Source: an uncultured Collinsella sp.
Lineage (GTDB): Bacteria > Actinomycetota > Coriobacteriia > Coriobacteriales > Coriobacteriaceae
NCBI GenBank assembly: GCA_900540945.1
Contig: UQHQ01000029.1
Span: forward strand, 1-24,858
DNA: 24,858 bases
Reading direction: 5' to 3'
Positions within the stretch are counted from its first letter, which is position 1; each line of letters opens with the position of its first letter. The translations under genes and the position numbers were made by a program. Below, in pieces: positions 6,984 to 15,387 of this stretch. The notes beneath the pieces are model-generated. The model was given only the letters and a program-made list of their open reading frames with translations. It searched no databases and was not told where the DNA came from.

Positions 6984-8363
6984 ATGAACACCGAGGAAAT
7001 TGCGCGCATCGTCGGCAATCAGCGCGCCTACTTTAAGACGCACGCCACGTTTGATGTCGATGCTCGACGCCGTGCACTCGTGAGTTTACGCGATGCGGTG
7101 CGGGCCCACGAGGCCGATATTGCCCATGCGCTCAAGACCGATTTGGGAAAGTCGCATGACGAGGCCTATATGTGCGAGATCGGTACGTCGCTTTCCGAGA
7201 TTCGTCATCAGATCGCGCATGTGGCTCGATGGAGTCATCCGCGCCTGCGTCCGTGTGACCTCGCTAACGCCGTGAGCGTGTGCAAAACGCAAGCCGTGCC
7301 CTATGGCGTCACACTCATCATGGCGCCCTGGAACTATCCGTTTTTGCTGACGCTCGAGCCGCTCGCTGGCGCCCTTGCTGCGGGCAATACCGTGGTCATC
7401 AAGCCGAGCGCCTATGCTCCGGCATCGAGCGCGGTGCTCAGGCAAATCTGTGAAGAGACATTTGATCCGCGCCTGGTGACGGTTGTCGAGGGCGGGCGCG
7501 CCGAAAACGAAGCGCTGCTCGACGAGTGCTGGGACAAGATCTTCTTTACCGGTAGCGTTCCGGTCGGCAAGCTCGTTATGGAGCGCGCAAGTAAAAACCT
7601 TACGCCCGTGACGCTTGAACTGGGCGGAAAGAGTCCCTGCATCGTGGATGCGACGGCAAACTTGAAGGTTGCGGCACGGCGTATTGCCTTTGGCAAATGG
7701 CTCAACGTGGGGCAGACCTGCGTGGCGCCCGACTATCTGCTGGTTGATACGCGCGTGCACGACGAGCTGCTGGGCCTCATCAAGGAAGAGACCCGCCGTA
7801 TGTTTGGCGAGCATCCGCTCGATAACGAGGATTACGGGCATATCGTCAACGCCAAGCATTTTGCGCGCGTGCGCGGGCTGATCGATCCCGATAAGGTCGT
7901 GCTTGGAGGTACCGCGCGCGAGACTTCGCTCAAGATTGAGCCGACGATTTTGGACGGCGTGTCCCCCGATGACGCCGTGATGCAGGAGGAAATCTTCGGT
8001 CCCATCTTGCCGGTGCTGACGTTTGAGAGCCTAGACGAGGCCGAGACGTTTATTACGGATCGTCCGACGCCGCTGGCCCTGTATATCTTTAGCCAGGACC
8101 GTGCGGCTCAGCAGCGCTTTGTGCGCTACGTGCCCTTTGGCGGCGGCTGCGTTAACGACACGATTATGCACTTGGCTACGAGCCATATGGGCTTTGGCGG
8201 CATGGGTGCGAGCGGTATGGGCCAGTACCATGGCCGCGAGAGCTTCGATACGTTCAGCCACAAGAAGAGTATCGTGAACAAGGCGACGTGGCTGGACGTG
8301 CCATTCCGCTATGCCCCTTACGCAAGCTGGAAGCACAAGTTCGTGCGCATGTTTGTGCATTAG
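6984..8363 (+). CDS. NAD(P)-dependent aldehyde dehydrogenase, class 3-like
   Basis: 459 aa. The start is fixed by AGGAGGG overlapping the stop of the preceding dehydrogenase. Catalytic residues are intact: N117 in APWNYP, K140 in VVIKPSAYAP, E212 in LELGGKSP and the nucleophile C246 in GQTCVAPDY. The short N-terminus and the C-terminal end (APYASWKHKFVRM) resemble class 3/YwdH-type enzymes that oxidise medium or long aliphatic or aromatic aldehydes. There is no acyl-CoA type signature, so this is not simply a split AdhE. Cotranscribed with the alcohol dehydrogenase; a hairpin follows 25 bp after the stop. Confidence 0.93.
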   Translation: MNTEEIARIVGNQRAYFKTHATFDVDARRRALVSLRDAVRAHEADIAHALKTDLGKSHDEAYMCEIGTSLSEIRHQIAHVARWSHPRLRPCDLANAVSVCKTQAVPYGVTLIMAPWNYPFLLTLEPLAGALAAGNTVVIKPSAYAPASSAVLRQICEETFDPRLVTVVEGGRAENEALLDECWDKIFFTGSVPVGKLVMERASKNLTPVTLELGGKSPCIVDATANLKVAARRIAFGKWLNVGQTCVAPDYLLVDTRVHDELLGLIKEETRRMFGEHPLDNEDYGHIVNAKHFARVRGLIDPDKVVLGGTARETSLKIEPTILDGVSPDDAVMQEEIFGPILPVLTFESLDEAETFITDRPTPLALYIFSQDRAAQQRFVRYVPFGGGCVNDTIMHLATSHMGFGGMGASGMGQYHGRESFDTFSHKKSIVNKATWLDVPFRYAPYASWKHKFVRMFVH

Positions 8364-8387
8364 AATCAGATGACATAGGGCAAACAA

Positions 8388-8421
8388 AGTGGCCGTCCCC
8401 GCGTAAGCGAAGACGGCCACT
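8388..8421 (+). terminator. Hairpin after the dehydrogenase operon
   Basis: AGTGGCCGTC (8388-8397) pairs perfectly with GACGGCCACT (8412-8421), and CGC/GCG inside extends the structure. The T tract is poor on the plus strand (TTCTC) and moderate on the minus strand (TTTGTTTG). The 206 bp between it and the next gene holds no feature I can support. Confidence 0.55.
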
Positions 8422-8627
8422 TCTCACGATGTAAACGTGCACTGGAGTTGGCAAGACCCGCTGCAACAGGTGCCATCCGTGCCTCAATCTCATCTGCAAG
8501 CGCTCTGTCTCGCAAGCGTTGCGGTAGGCAATTGAAAGGTGCGAGCGGGTGAAATGATGTCCGTACGAGTTCGTAGACTTCTCAGTAGGGTTAAGCGCCG
8601 GTTTATCCGGCCGTTAGAGGAGCTGCC

Positions 8628-8954
8628 ATGTACGAGCCTTCACGTGTTCTTTTGTCGTTTCATATCGCAGGATTTCAGTATGCCGACGGTGCCTTGGTCC
8701 TGGGCGATCTTAAGGTTGGCGATAAGCTGACGCTGTGTGCCGAGCGCGATAATCCCCATGACCCTGAGGCGGTTGCGATCTATTACGGCAACACCAAGCT
8801 CGGCTACGTTCCGGGAAACGAGGTCGGCCCGCTATCCTTGATGATGTACTACGGCCACGAGGACGTATTTGAGGTCCGTGTGCAACAGGTTGCCCCCGAG
8901 CGCAGCCCGTGGCATCAGGTGCGCGTTGGCCTCTATGTGGTGGATGCTCGTTAG
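8628..8954 (+). CDS. Stand-alone HIRAN-domain protein
   Basis: 108 aa, starting at an ATG preceded by GAGGAG. Almost the whole protein is one HIRAN-like module: FHIAGFQYADGALVLGDL, then VGDKLTLCAERDNPHDPEAVAIYY, then KLGYVPGNEV. The D-N-P-x-D-x-x-A-V and L-G-Y-V-P segments are the hallmark. HIRAN domains bind DNA ends, and in HLTF single-stranded 3' ends, usually as part of helicases; here the domain is alone. It is followed after 18 bp by a small charged protein and then a metallophosphoesterase, all rightward. A DNA repair or end-recognition role is plausible but inferred. Confidence 0.8.
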   Translation: MYEPSRVLLSFHIAGFQYADGALVLGDLKVGDKLTLCAERDNPHDPEAVAIYYGNTKLGYVPGNEVGPLSLMMYYGHEDVFEVRVQQVAPERSPWHQVRVGLYVVDAR

Positions 8955-8972
8955 TCGGCAATGGAGGCGGCC

Positions 8973-9152
8973 ATGTTTGATGACGACGACCTGTTCGATT
9001 TGACGGATGATCCGTTTGAGTGGGATATGCTACTCGATGACGATGAATTGGAGCAGGACCGTAAGAAGCGGCAGGACAAGAACGCCCAGGGTGACGCGTC
9101 GAAAAAGAAAGACAAACGCCGCCGCGGCCTGTTCGGCGGGCTCTTTGGATAA
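8973..9152 (+). CDS. Small acidic-then-basic protein, unknown function
   Basis: 59 aa. ATG 8973 is preferred because GGAGG lies 5 bp before it; an ATG at 8961 would add four residues and has no ribosome binding site. The first half is strongly acidic (DDDD near the start, LLDDDELEQD later) with aromatic residues. The second half is lysine/arginine-rich (KKKDKRRR) and ends in a repeated hydrophobic GLFGGLFG tail. There is no known domain. The close spacing after the HIRAN gene suggests a shared transcript. The tail could contact membrane or a partner protein; this is speculation. Confidence 0.65.
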   Translation: MFDDDDLFDLTDDPFEWDMLLDDDELEQDRKKRQDKNAQGDASKKKDKRRRGLFGGLFG

Positions 9153-9218
9153 CCGCCGCATCGCTGCGTCTGTATACTTAGCACGAGTTGGACAAGTTGC
9201 GAAATGAGGATACAGACG

Positions 9219-9764
9219 ATGATGTGGTTTACCGCCGACCTGCACCTGGGCGATACGAATATCTTGCACGACATGGATCGACCGTTTGATTCGGTCGAGG
9301 AGATGAACCGCAAGGTCATCGATGCCATCAATGAGTGCGTGGTGGCGGACGACCGTCTCTATATCTTGGGAGACTTTACCTATCGCTTGCCCCTGGCGGA
9401 GGCGGTGCGCCTGCGCGAGCGCATCGAATGTCAGAACGTGACGCTTATCCGTGGTAACCATGACGGCGATTGGGAAGATCCCGACGTGCCGCAGATTTGG
9501 GAAGACGTGCGTGATTATCTGGAGATTGCCCCCGGCTATGCCAAGGGGCATCGTCTGGTTATGAGCCACTACCCCATGCTTAGCTGGAATGGCAAGGCAC
9601 GTGGCGCCATCATGTTGCACGGGCATATCCACAGCAGGGGAGACCGCACCAACGCGCGCAACCGCGACCGCGAACGTCCTATCCTTCGCTACGATGTCGG
9701 CCTCGACGCCAACGAGTACAAGCCCGTAAGCCGAGACCAAATCCTCGGCTATTTTGGACTGTAA
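9219..9764 (+). CDS. Calcineurin-like metallophosphoesterase
   Basis: 181 aa from ATG 9219, preceded by GAGGA at a good distance; the upstream in-frame ATG at 9204 overlaps that ribosome binding site. All metal-binding blocks are present in order: D7-x-H9 in ADLHLGD, GD52, GNHD (N80, H81, D82), H117 in SHYP, and GHIH at 135-138. The protein is just the catalytic core, like the short bacterial phosphoesterases acting on nucleotides or phosphodiesters. A TATACT box at 9173-9178 may give it a private promoter in addition to the upstream genes. A strong terminator follows. Confidence 0.88.
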   Translation: MMWFTADLHLGDTNILHDMDRPFDSVEEMNRKVIDAINECVVADDRLYILGDFTYRLPLAEAVRLRERIECQNVTLIRGNHDGDWEDPDVPQIWEDVRDYLEIAPGYAKGHRLVMSHYPMLSWNGKARGAIMLHGHIHSRGDRTNARNRDRERPILRYDVGLDANEYKPVSRDQILGYFGL

Positions 9765-9782
9765 TTCTCGAACCACCACACA

Positions 9783-9822
9783 AACCACCACAAAGGGGGC
9801 AGTGAACCTTTGTGGTGGTTTT
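9783..9822 (+). terminator. Rho-independent terminator after the metallophosphoesterase
   Basis: AACCACCACAAAGG (9783-9796) pairs perfectly over 14 bp with CCTTTGTGGTGGTT (9807-9820), and TT follows, giving a TTTT run. The loop reads GGGCAGTGAA. A degraded relative occurs at 10621-10652. Confidence 0.8.
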
Positions 9823-9841
9823 CACATAGATTGGAGTCGTT

Positions 9842-10606
9842 ATGAAGCAATTGCTTATTCGTGCCGATGATATCGGGTATTCGTATGCCGTTGACTTAGG
9901 GATTGCTCGCAGCGTCAACGAGGGCCTGGTGCGCTCGGCGGGCCTGATGCCCAATATGCCTGAAGCCGAGCGTGGTTGGTTGCTCGTGGCGGATGCCGGC
10001 ATTGCGGTGGGCCAGCATACTAACGTGTGCCTGGGTAAGCCGTGTGCCGACCCGGCGCTCATCCCGAGCATGCTCAACGAGAGCGGCGAGTTCCATAGCA
10101 GCCGCACCTTTCGCGAGCATTTTAAGCGCGGCGAGGAGCTGATAGACTTCGACGAGGCCTGCATCGAGATCCGTGCGCAGCACGACCGCTTTGTCGAGAT
10201 TGTGGGCCGCGAGCCCGATTACTTCGAGGCCCATGCCGTCATGAGCAAAAACCTTAACCGAGCGATCTCGGCGGTTGCCCAGGAGCTGGGCCTTAAGGAG
10301 CAAAAGGCAAGCTTCGACCCCACGGCGGTGGTGCATTGCGGAGATACCGACCTGCGCATGGTGATGCGATCGATGGAACCGGGCTACGAGCCTAAAGAAG
10401 CAATCATGCAGACGGTTCGCGAGATGGTGGGCGGCGAGACGGTCGTCTTTGTGTGTCACCCGGGCTATCTTGATCGCTTTATCCTCGAGAACAGCTCGCT
10501 TACGACTGATCGTACCAAGGAAGTCGATGCGCTGATCGATCCTGAGCTGCGCGCTTGGCTCGAGTCTCAACCCGATCTTCGCCTGATCGACTATCGCGAC
10601 CTGTAA
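9842..10606 (+). CDS. YdjC/ChbG-family carbohydrate deacetylase
   Basis: 254 aa, with GGAG 8 bp before the ATG. The family removes N-acetyl groups from chito-oligosaccharides or related sugars, using a metal-dependent polysaccharide deacetylase-like barrel. The opening RADDIG has the two aspartates D9/D10. H59 in VGQHTNV, H131 in FEAHAV and H206 in VCHPGYLD are the other expected metal or active-site residues. It is flanked by terminators on both sides, so it is probably monocistronic. The real substrate is not evident, and no phosphotransferase or glycosidase lies nearby. Confidence 0.88.
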   Translation: MKQLLIRADDIGYSYAVDLGIARSVNEGLVRSAGLMPNMPEAERGWLLVADAGIAVGQHTNVCLGKPCADPALIPSMLNESGEFHSSRTFREHFKRGEELIDFDEACIEIRAQHDRFVEIVGREPDYFEAHAVMSKNLNRAISAVAQELGLKEQKASFDPTAVVHCGDTDLRMVMRSMEPGYEPKEAIMQTVREMVGGETVVFVCHPGYLDRFILENSSLTTDRTKEVDALIDPELRAWLESQPDLRLIDYRDL

Positions 10607-10620
10607 GAGCTCAAGCCAAC

Positions 10621-10652
10621 ACAAGGGGAACAGGCACCTTTGCGGTGGTTCT
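10621..10652. repeat. Degraded relative of the 9783-9822 hairpin
   Basis: ACAAGGGGAACAGGCACC followed by TTTGCGGTGGTTCT aligns with the right half and loop of the earlier terminator. The left arm no longer pairs well. It sits directly before a separate intact terminator. Confidence 0.5.
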
Positions 10653-10687
10653 GGCGCCGTTACCATTATGGTGGCGGCGCCTTTTTT
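10653..10687 (+). terminator. Rho-independent terminator after the deacetylase
   Basis: GGCGCCG (10653-10659) pairs with CGGCGCC (10675-10681), with an inner ACC/GGT stem, and is followed by TTTTTT (10682-10687). Confidence 0.88.
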
Positions 10688-10745
10688 GTCCGTGCGGCGC
10701 GGTAGAGTGTAGTCGGTTGAAATTTGCGTCCATCGAGGAGCTGTT

Positions 10746-12503
10746 ATGAACGAGATCAAGTGCCCGCATTGCGGCGAAGTTTTTAAGGTCGATGCGTCCG
10801 GCTATGCGGACATCGTCAAGCAGGTGCGCGATGCTGAGTTCTCGCGCGACCTGGACGAGCGTGTGAAGGCGGTCCAGCGCGAGGGCGAGCAGGCGCTGGA
10901 GCTTGAGCGCTCGCGTTCGACGGCTGCCCTGCAGGAGGCGGAGTCTCAGCGCAATGCACAACTCGTTGAGCAGAAGAATGTTGCGGCTCGGGAGTTGGCA
11001 CAAGAGGTCGCCAAGCGCGATGCCGAGCTTGTCGAGCTGCGCGCCAAGCTCGAGGGCGCTGCCGCAGAGCGCGAGAGCGCAAGCCAGCGTGCGGCGGTTG
11101 AGGCCCGTGCCGATGCTCAGAAGGAGAATGCTGAGCTTCAGCGCGAGATCGACAATTTGCGTGCGCAGCTGGGGCGCAAAGATGACGAAGCCAAGCTTGC
11201 CGAGTCGGCGGTGCGCAACGCTGCTCAAAACGATTTAGCTGCACGTGATGCCCAGATTGCCGAGCTGCAGGCCAGGCTTGCCGCAGCGGACAAGGCTCAG
11301 GAGATGGCGCTTGCCGCTGCCGCGGCAGAGTCGCAGCGTGATCTCGATGCCGCTCGCAGCGAGGCCGAACGTGCACTTGCTGACTACCGCGCGACGGTAC
11401 AGGAGAAGTTTTCCGCCGCAAAGGCACAATCTGAGCAAGAAGCCGAGGGTCTGCGTGCCCAGCTGCGCGAGCAGGAGCTGATGGCAAAAATGAACCTGTC
11501 GGAGGCGGTCGCCGCGGCGGAGCGAGAGCGCGATGAAGCACGTGCCAAGCTGACGAGCGAGCTGGCAGTGCGCGATTCTCGCGAGGAGCAGGCCAAGGCG
11601 GCACACGAGCTCGAACTTGCGCAGGCCAAGCGCGCGAGCGATGACCTGATTCGCTACAAGGATGAAGAGATTGAGCGCCTTAAGGACATGAAGGTGCGCC
11701 TGTCCACCAAGATGGTGGGCGAGTCGCTCGAACAACACTGCGAGACCGAGTTTAACCGCCTACGCATGACGGCGTTTCCCAACGCGTACTTCGAGAAAGA
11801 CAACGATGCGTCCGAGGGTACCAAGGGCGACTTTATCTTCCGCGAGTGCGACGCGAGCGGCAACGAGATCATCTCGATCATGTTCGAGATGAAAAACGAG
11901 AACGACGAGACCGCGACCAAGCACAAGAACGAGGACTTCTTTAAGAAGCTCGACCACGATCGCCGCCAGAAGGGCTGTGAGTATGCAGTGCTCTGCACCC
12001 TGCTGGAGCCCGAGAGCGAGCTCTATAACGCGGGTATTGTCGACGTGAGTTACCGCTATGAGAAGATGTACGTGATCCGCCCGCAATTCTTCATTCCCAT
12101 GATCACGCTGCTGCGCAACGCCGCCATGGGTTCGCTGCGCTATAAGCAGGAGCTGGCGGAGTACAAACAGCAGAATATCGACGTTACGAACTTCGAAGCC
12201 AAGATGGAGAAGTTCAAGGACGGCTTCTCGCGCAACTACAACCTGGCGAGTAAGCAGTTCGAGTCGGCGATTAAGGAGATCGATGCCGCCATTAAGCAGC
12301 TCGAGAAGACCAAGGACGACCTGCGTCGCAGTACCGAGAATCTGCGTCTGGCCCACAACAAAGCCGATGAACTCACCATTCGAAAGCTCACGTGGGGCAA
12401 CAAGACCATGAAGGCTGCCTTTGACGAGGCACGTGAGGCTGCGCCGGAGACAGGTGATGAACCAGCCGAGGCGGATTCGTATGAGGTCGAGGATGCCGAG
12501 TAA
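10746..12503 (+). CDS. DUF2130 protein: CxxC N-terminus, long coiled coil, PD-(D/E)XK-like domain
   Basis: 585 aa, GAGGAG before ATG. It opens with a one-knuckle zinc-ribbon-like CPHCG (C6, C9). Residues about 30-320 are an uninterrupted alanine/glutamate/arginine-rich coiled coil. The DUF2130 domain (about 322-480) opens with MVGESLEQHCETEF and contains GDFIF (D362) and, 19 residues on, FEMK (E381, K383). The E-x-K after a strand aspartate is the PD-(D/E)XK nuclease pattern to which DUF2130 has been linked. A second short coiled coil and an acidic tail close it. The cellular role of the family is not established; DNA cleavage or end processing is inferred. Confidence 0.85.
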   Translation: MNEIKCPHCGEVFKVDASGYADIVKQVRDAEFSRDLDERVKAVQREGEQALELERSRSTAALQEAESQRNAQLVEQKNVAARELAQEVAKRDAELVELRAKLEGAAAERESASQRAAVEARADAQKENAELQREIDNLRAQLGRKDDEAKLAESAVRNAAQNDLAARDAQIAELQARLAAADKAQEMALAAAAAESQRDLDAARSEAERALADYRATVQEKFSAAKAQSEQEAEGLRAQLREQELMAKMNLSEAVAAAERERDEARAKLTSELAVRDSREEQAKAAHELELAQAKRASDDLIRYKDEEIERLKDMKVRLSTKMVGESLEQHCETEFNRLRMTAFPNAYFEKDNDASEGTKGDFIFRECDASGNEIISIMFEMKNENDETATKHKNEDFFKKLDHDRRQKGCEYAVLCTLLEPESELYNAGIVDVSYRYEKMYVIRPQFFIPMITLLRNAAMGSLRYKQELAEYKQQNIDVTNFEAKMEKFKDGFSRNYNLASKQFESAIKEIDAAIKQLEKTKDDLRRSTENLRLAHNKADELTIRKLTWGNKTMKAAFDEAREAAPETGDEPAEADSYEVEDAE

Positions 12504-12520
12504 GACATAGCGTATAGTGC

Positions 12521-12562
12521 AAAAGCGGGGCCGCTGGCGATATTGCCAACGGCCCCGCTTCG
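12521..12562. terminator. Bidirectional terminator between convergent genes
   Basis: GCGGGGCCG (12525-12533) pairs with CGGCCCCGC (12550-12558), with an inner TGGC/GCCA stem. The plus strand continues TTCGTTTCG, and the minus strand has TTTT (12524-12521). It serves both the DUF2130 gene and the leftward helicase. Confidence 0.85.
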
Positions 12563-12582
12563 TTTCGTTCCAGTATGTTCGG

Positions 12583-15264
12583 CTAGTTCTCGAGCAGATC
12601 CTCGATAAAGCCGACGCGGTAGTTTTTGAAGATGACCTCGCCGCCATCCTGCGTGGCATCCAGGTCGACATCGCCCATGATACCAAAGTCGTGGTCGCCA
12701 TTCTCGTCGGCAAAAATCTGGTGCACGTGCCACACGTGATCGGTCTTCTCGTCGCTCTCATCGATGGAAAACATCGCGGCGCTGCGGGCATCTCCGTCGG
12801 TGAGGATTTCCTCGTGCTGCTCGTGGTAAGCGTCAAGTGCTTTTTGCCAGCGGATCTCGCTCATGCCCCAGTCGTCGTCGAGCTCGCCCAGGTCGCGAAC
12901 GTGCTCGCGAGCGGCAAGGGTCACGCGGCGGAAGAGCGCATTGCGCACCAACAGCGTGCAGCCGCGGCGGTCCGCCACGACCTCGTCGATGCCCTGCGGC
13001 GGCGCGGCGTCGAGGGCTGCCGGGTTGCCGGCGTTTTCCCACTCGTCCACCAGGCTCGAGTCCACCGAGCGCACCACAAATCCCAGCCACGAGATAATGT
13101 CGCGCAGGCGCTCGTCGCGCTTCTCAATGGGTACGGTGCGGTCGAGCGAACGGTAAGCCTCTGCCAGGTAGCGCAGTAAAATGCCCTCGGAGCGGGCGAT
13201 GCCGAGCTTTTGAATGTAACCCTTAAAATCGCTCGCGCTTTCCAGCATATCGCGCAGGACACTCTTGGGAGAGAGCTGGTAGTCGTTTGCCCAAGGCACT
13301 TCCTGGCAGTACTTGTCAAAGGCGGCGTCGAGCAAATCCTCGAGCGGCTTTTCGTACGTGACGTCCTGAATGCGCTCCAAGCGCTCCTCATACTCGACGC
13401 CGTCGGCCTTCATTTCGGCCATCGCGCGGTCGCGCGCGGCGCGCTCCTGTGCGCGCAGCACCTGCTTGGGATCCTCGAGCGTTGCCTCGACCATCGAGAT
13501 CAGATCCATGGTATAGGTCTCGCTCTCGGGGTCGAGCAGTTCCAATGCGGCAAGCAAGAACGGCGAGAGTGGCTGATCGAGCGCGAAGTCCTCGGGTAGA
13601 TCGACCGTCAGCGCATAATCGATGTCTGGTGCGGCGTCAGCCGGGGCGTCAGGCGCGGGCGGCACCTCGGTGCGAACGACGACGCCGGAATCGATGAGCG
13701 TGGCGAAGATTTCGTCGGCGCGAACCTCGAGCTTGGCCTTTTCCTCGGGAGTCTGCAGGCTCGTCTCGATGAGGTCGTGTACGCGGGCTCGGGCATCGCC
13801 GCCCTGCTCGACCACGCTAATCACCATGGAGTGCGTGATGCGCAGGCGCGGCTTGAGCGTCTCGGGCTGCGTCTCAATCAGGCGCTCAAAGGTCTGCTTG
13901 TTCCAGGTGACAAAGCCCTCGGGGGCCTTTTTCTTTTTAATCTTACGGAGTTTTTTGGGGTCGTCGCCCGCCTTGGCCATAAGCTTGGCATTCTCGATCT
14001 CGTGCTCGGGTGCCTCGGCAATCACCATGCCCTCGGTATCGAAGCCCGAGCGGCCGGCGCGACCGGCAATCTGATGGAACTCACGGGCGCGCAGACGACG
14101 CATCTTGTAACCGTCGAACTTGGTGAGCGCGGTGAGCACCACGGTGTGGATGGGCACGTTGATGCCGACGCCGAGCGTGTCGGTGCCGCAGATGACGGGC
14201 AGCAGGCCCTGCTGCGCCAGGCGCTCAACCAGTAGGCGATAGCGCGGCAGCATACCGGCGTGGTGCACGCCGACGCCGCAGCCGAGCAGGCGCTTGAGAA
14301 TCTTGCCGAAGGCGGTGGAGAAACTCGTGCCTTTGGCAGCTTCCTTAATGGCCTCGCGCTGCTCCTTGCTAGCGATGCCAAAGTTGGCAAGCGACTGTGC
14401 CGTGGCAAGCGCGGCGTCCTGACTAAAGTGCACGATGTAGAGTGGGGCCTCTCCGCGGCGCATGGCGAGCTCGACGGTGCCCTCGAGCGAGGTCGTCACG
14501 TAGTCATAGCTCAGGGGCACGGGGCGCGGGGCGTCGACAACCAGGTCGCAAGCAGCGCCGGTGTGCTCTTCGAGAGAGGCGGCGATTGCAGTGACATCGC
14601 CAAGTGTGGCGCTCATGAGCATAAACTGCGCATGGGGCAGGGTGAGCAGCGGCACCTGCCAAGCCCAGCCGCGGTCGGGGTCGGCAAAGTAATGGAACTC
14701 GTCCATGGCCACGCAGCCCACATCGGCGTCCTCGCCCTCGCGTAGCGCATCGTTAGCAAGGATTTCGGCCGTGCAGCAGATGACGGGAGCCTTGGTGTTG
14801 ATATGCGTGTCGCCGGTGATCATGCCTACGTTATCGCGGCCGAGCACCTGTACCAGGTCGAAAAACTTCTCGCTGACCAGAGCCTTGATAGGAGCCGTGT
14901 AGTAGCAGCGTTTGCCCTGCGCCATGCCCATAAAGAGCATGCCCAGCGCGACGAGCGACTTGCCCGATCCGGTCGGCGTGCCCAAAATGACGTGATTGCC
15001 GGCGGCCAGGTCCATGAGGGCCTCTTCTTGGTGATCCCACAGCTCAATGCCACGGTCGCTCGTCCATTCAAAGAAGCGTTCGAAGGCCTGGTCGGGCGTG
15101 AGCCACGGTTCGGGCTCACTGCCGTCCTCGGGCTCCCACCAGGTGGGGGAGAGCGCACCGAGCGAACCGAACTCTGCCTCGGTTCCCGTGCCGCCCGAAA
15201 ATGAGCTGGCAGCGCCGGCGCCGGAGACGGTGCTGGCGGCGGTATCTGTCGTGGTCTGTGCCAT
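12583..15264 (-). CDS. Ski2-like DEAD/DEAH-box helicase with DUF3516 C-terminus
   Basis: 893 aa. After a low-complexity start (about 1-35) come Walker A GTPTGSGKS (95-103), DEFH (188-191), SAT (218-220) and motif VI QIAGRAGRSG (398-407), i.e. two complete RecA-like lobes. A lysine-rich patch (KKLRKIKKKK) follows near 440. The rest, about 450-893, is the long DUF3516 region seen on actinobacterial helicases. The overall build resembles Ski2/Mtr4 RNA helicases or Hel308-type DNA helicases, so the substrate is uncertain. The ribosome binding site is weak (GAGAGAAAG). Repeat copy 3 and a 12-bp palindrome lie upstream. Confidence 0.9.
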   Translation of the reverse strand: MAQTTTDTAASTVSGAGAASSFSGGTGTEAEFGSLGALSPTWWEPEDGSEPEPWLTPDQAFERFFEWTSDRGIELWDHQEEALMDLAAGNHVILGTPTGSGKSLVALGMLFMGMAQGKRCYYTAPIKALVSEKFFDLVQVLGRDNVGMITGDTHINTKAPVICCTAEILANDALREGEDADVGCVAMDEFHYFADPDRGWAWQVPLLTLPHAQFMLMSATLGDVTAIAASLEEHTGAACDLVVDAPRPVPLSYDYVTTSLEGTVELAMRRGEAPLYIVHFSQDAALATAQSLANFGIASKEQREAIKEAAKGTSFSTAFGKILKRLLGCGVGVHHAGMLPRYRLLVERLAQQGLLPVICGTDTLGVGINVPIHTVVLTALTKFDGYKMRRLRAREFHQIAGRAGRSGFDTEGMVIAEAPEHEIENAKLMAKAGDDPKKLRKIKKKKAPEGFVTWNKQTFERLIETQPETLKPRLRITHSMVISVVEQGGDARARVHDLIETSLQTPEEKAKLEVRADEIFATLIDSGVVVRTEVPPAPDAPADAAPDIDYALTVDLPEDFALDQPLSPFLLAALELLDPESETYTMDLISMVEATLEDPKQVLRAQERAARDRAMAEMKADGVEYEERLERIQDVTYEKPLEDLLDAAFDKYCQEVPWANDYQLSPKSVLRDMLESASDFKGYIQKLGIARSEGILLRYLAEAYRSLDRTVPIEKRDERLRDIISWLGFVVRSVDSSLVDEWENAGNPAALDAAPPQGIDEVVADRRGCTLLVRNALFRRVTLAAREHVRDLGELDDDWGMSEIRWQKALDAYHEQHEEILTDGDARSAAMFSIDESDEKTDHVWHVHQIFADENGDHDFGIMGDVDLDATQDGGEVIFKNYRVGFIEDLLEN

Positions 15265-15312
15265 GTGTTTGCTTTCTCTCGCGATTGTCCGCCAACTATT
15301 ATGGCGTAGCGT

Positions 15313-15324
15313 CGCATCGATGCG
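15313..15324. promoter_or_regulatory. Perfect 12-bp palindrome upstream of the helicase
   Basis: CGCATCGATGCG lies about 10 bp upstream of a leftward CATAAT box (15303-15298), near where a -35 would be. It could be an operator. The rest of the 309-bp gap between the helicase and trmB holds repeat copy 3 and nothing else I can support. Confidence 0.3.
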
Positions 15325-15387
15325 TTCGCAGGCAAGAAAATGCAGGAAATGGGCGTTCTGCCCAGCCGTTTAGTGTAGTCGCTGGCT

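Noticed and set aside
8422..8627. Possible riboswitch or small RNA (cobalamin, SRP) before the HIRAN gene
   Set aside because: No conserved core of either RNA could be matched; only a short GCCGG/CCGGC hairpin near the start codon was seen.
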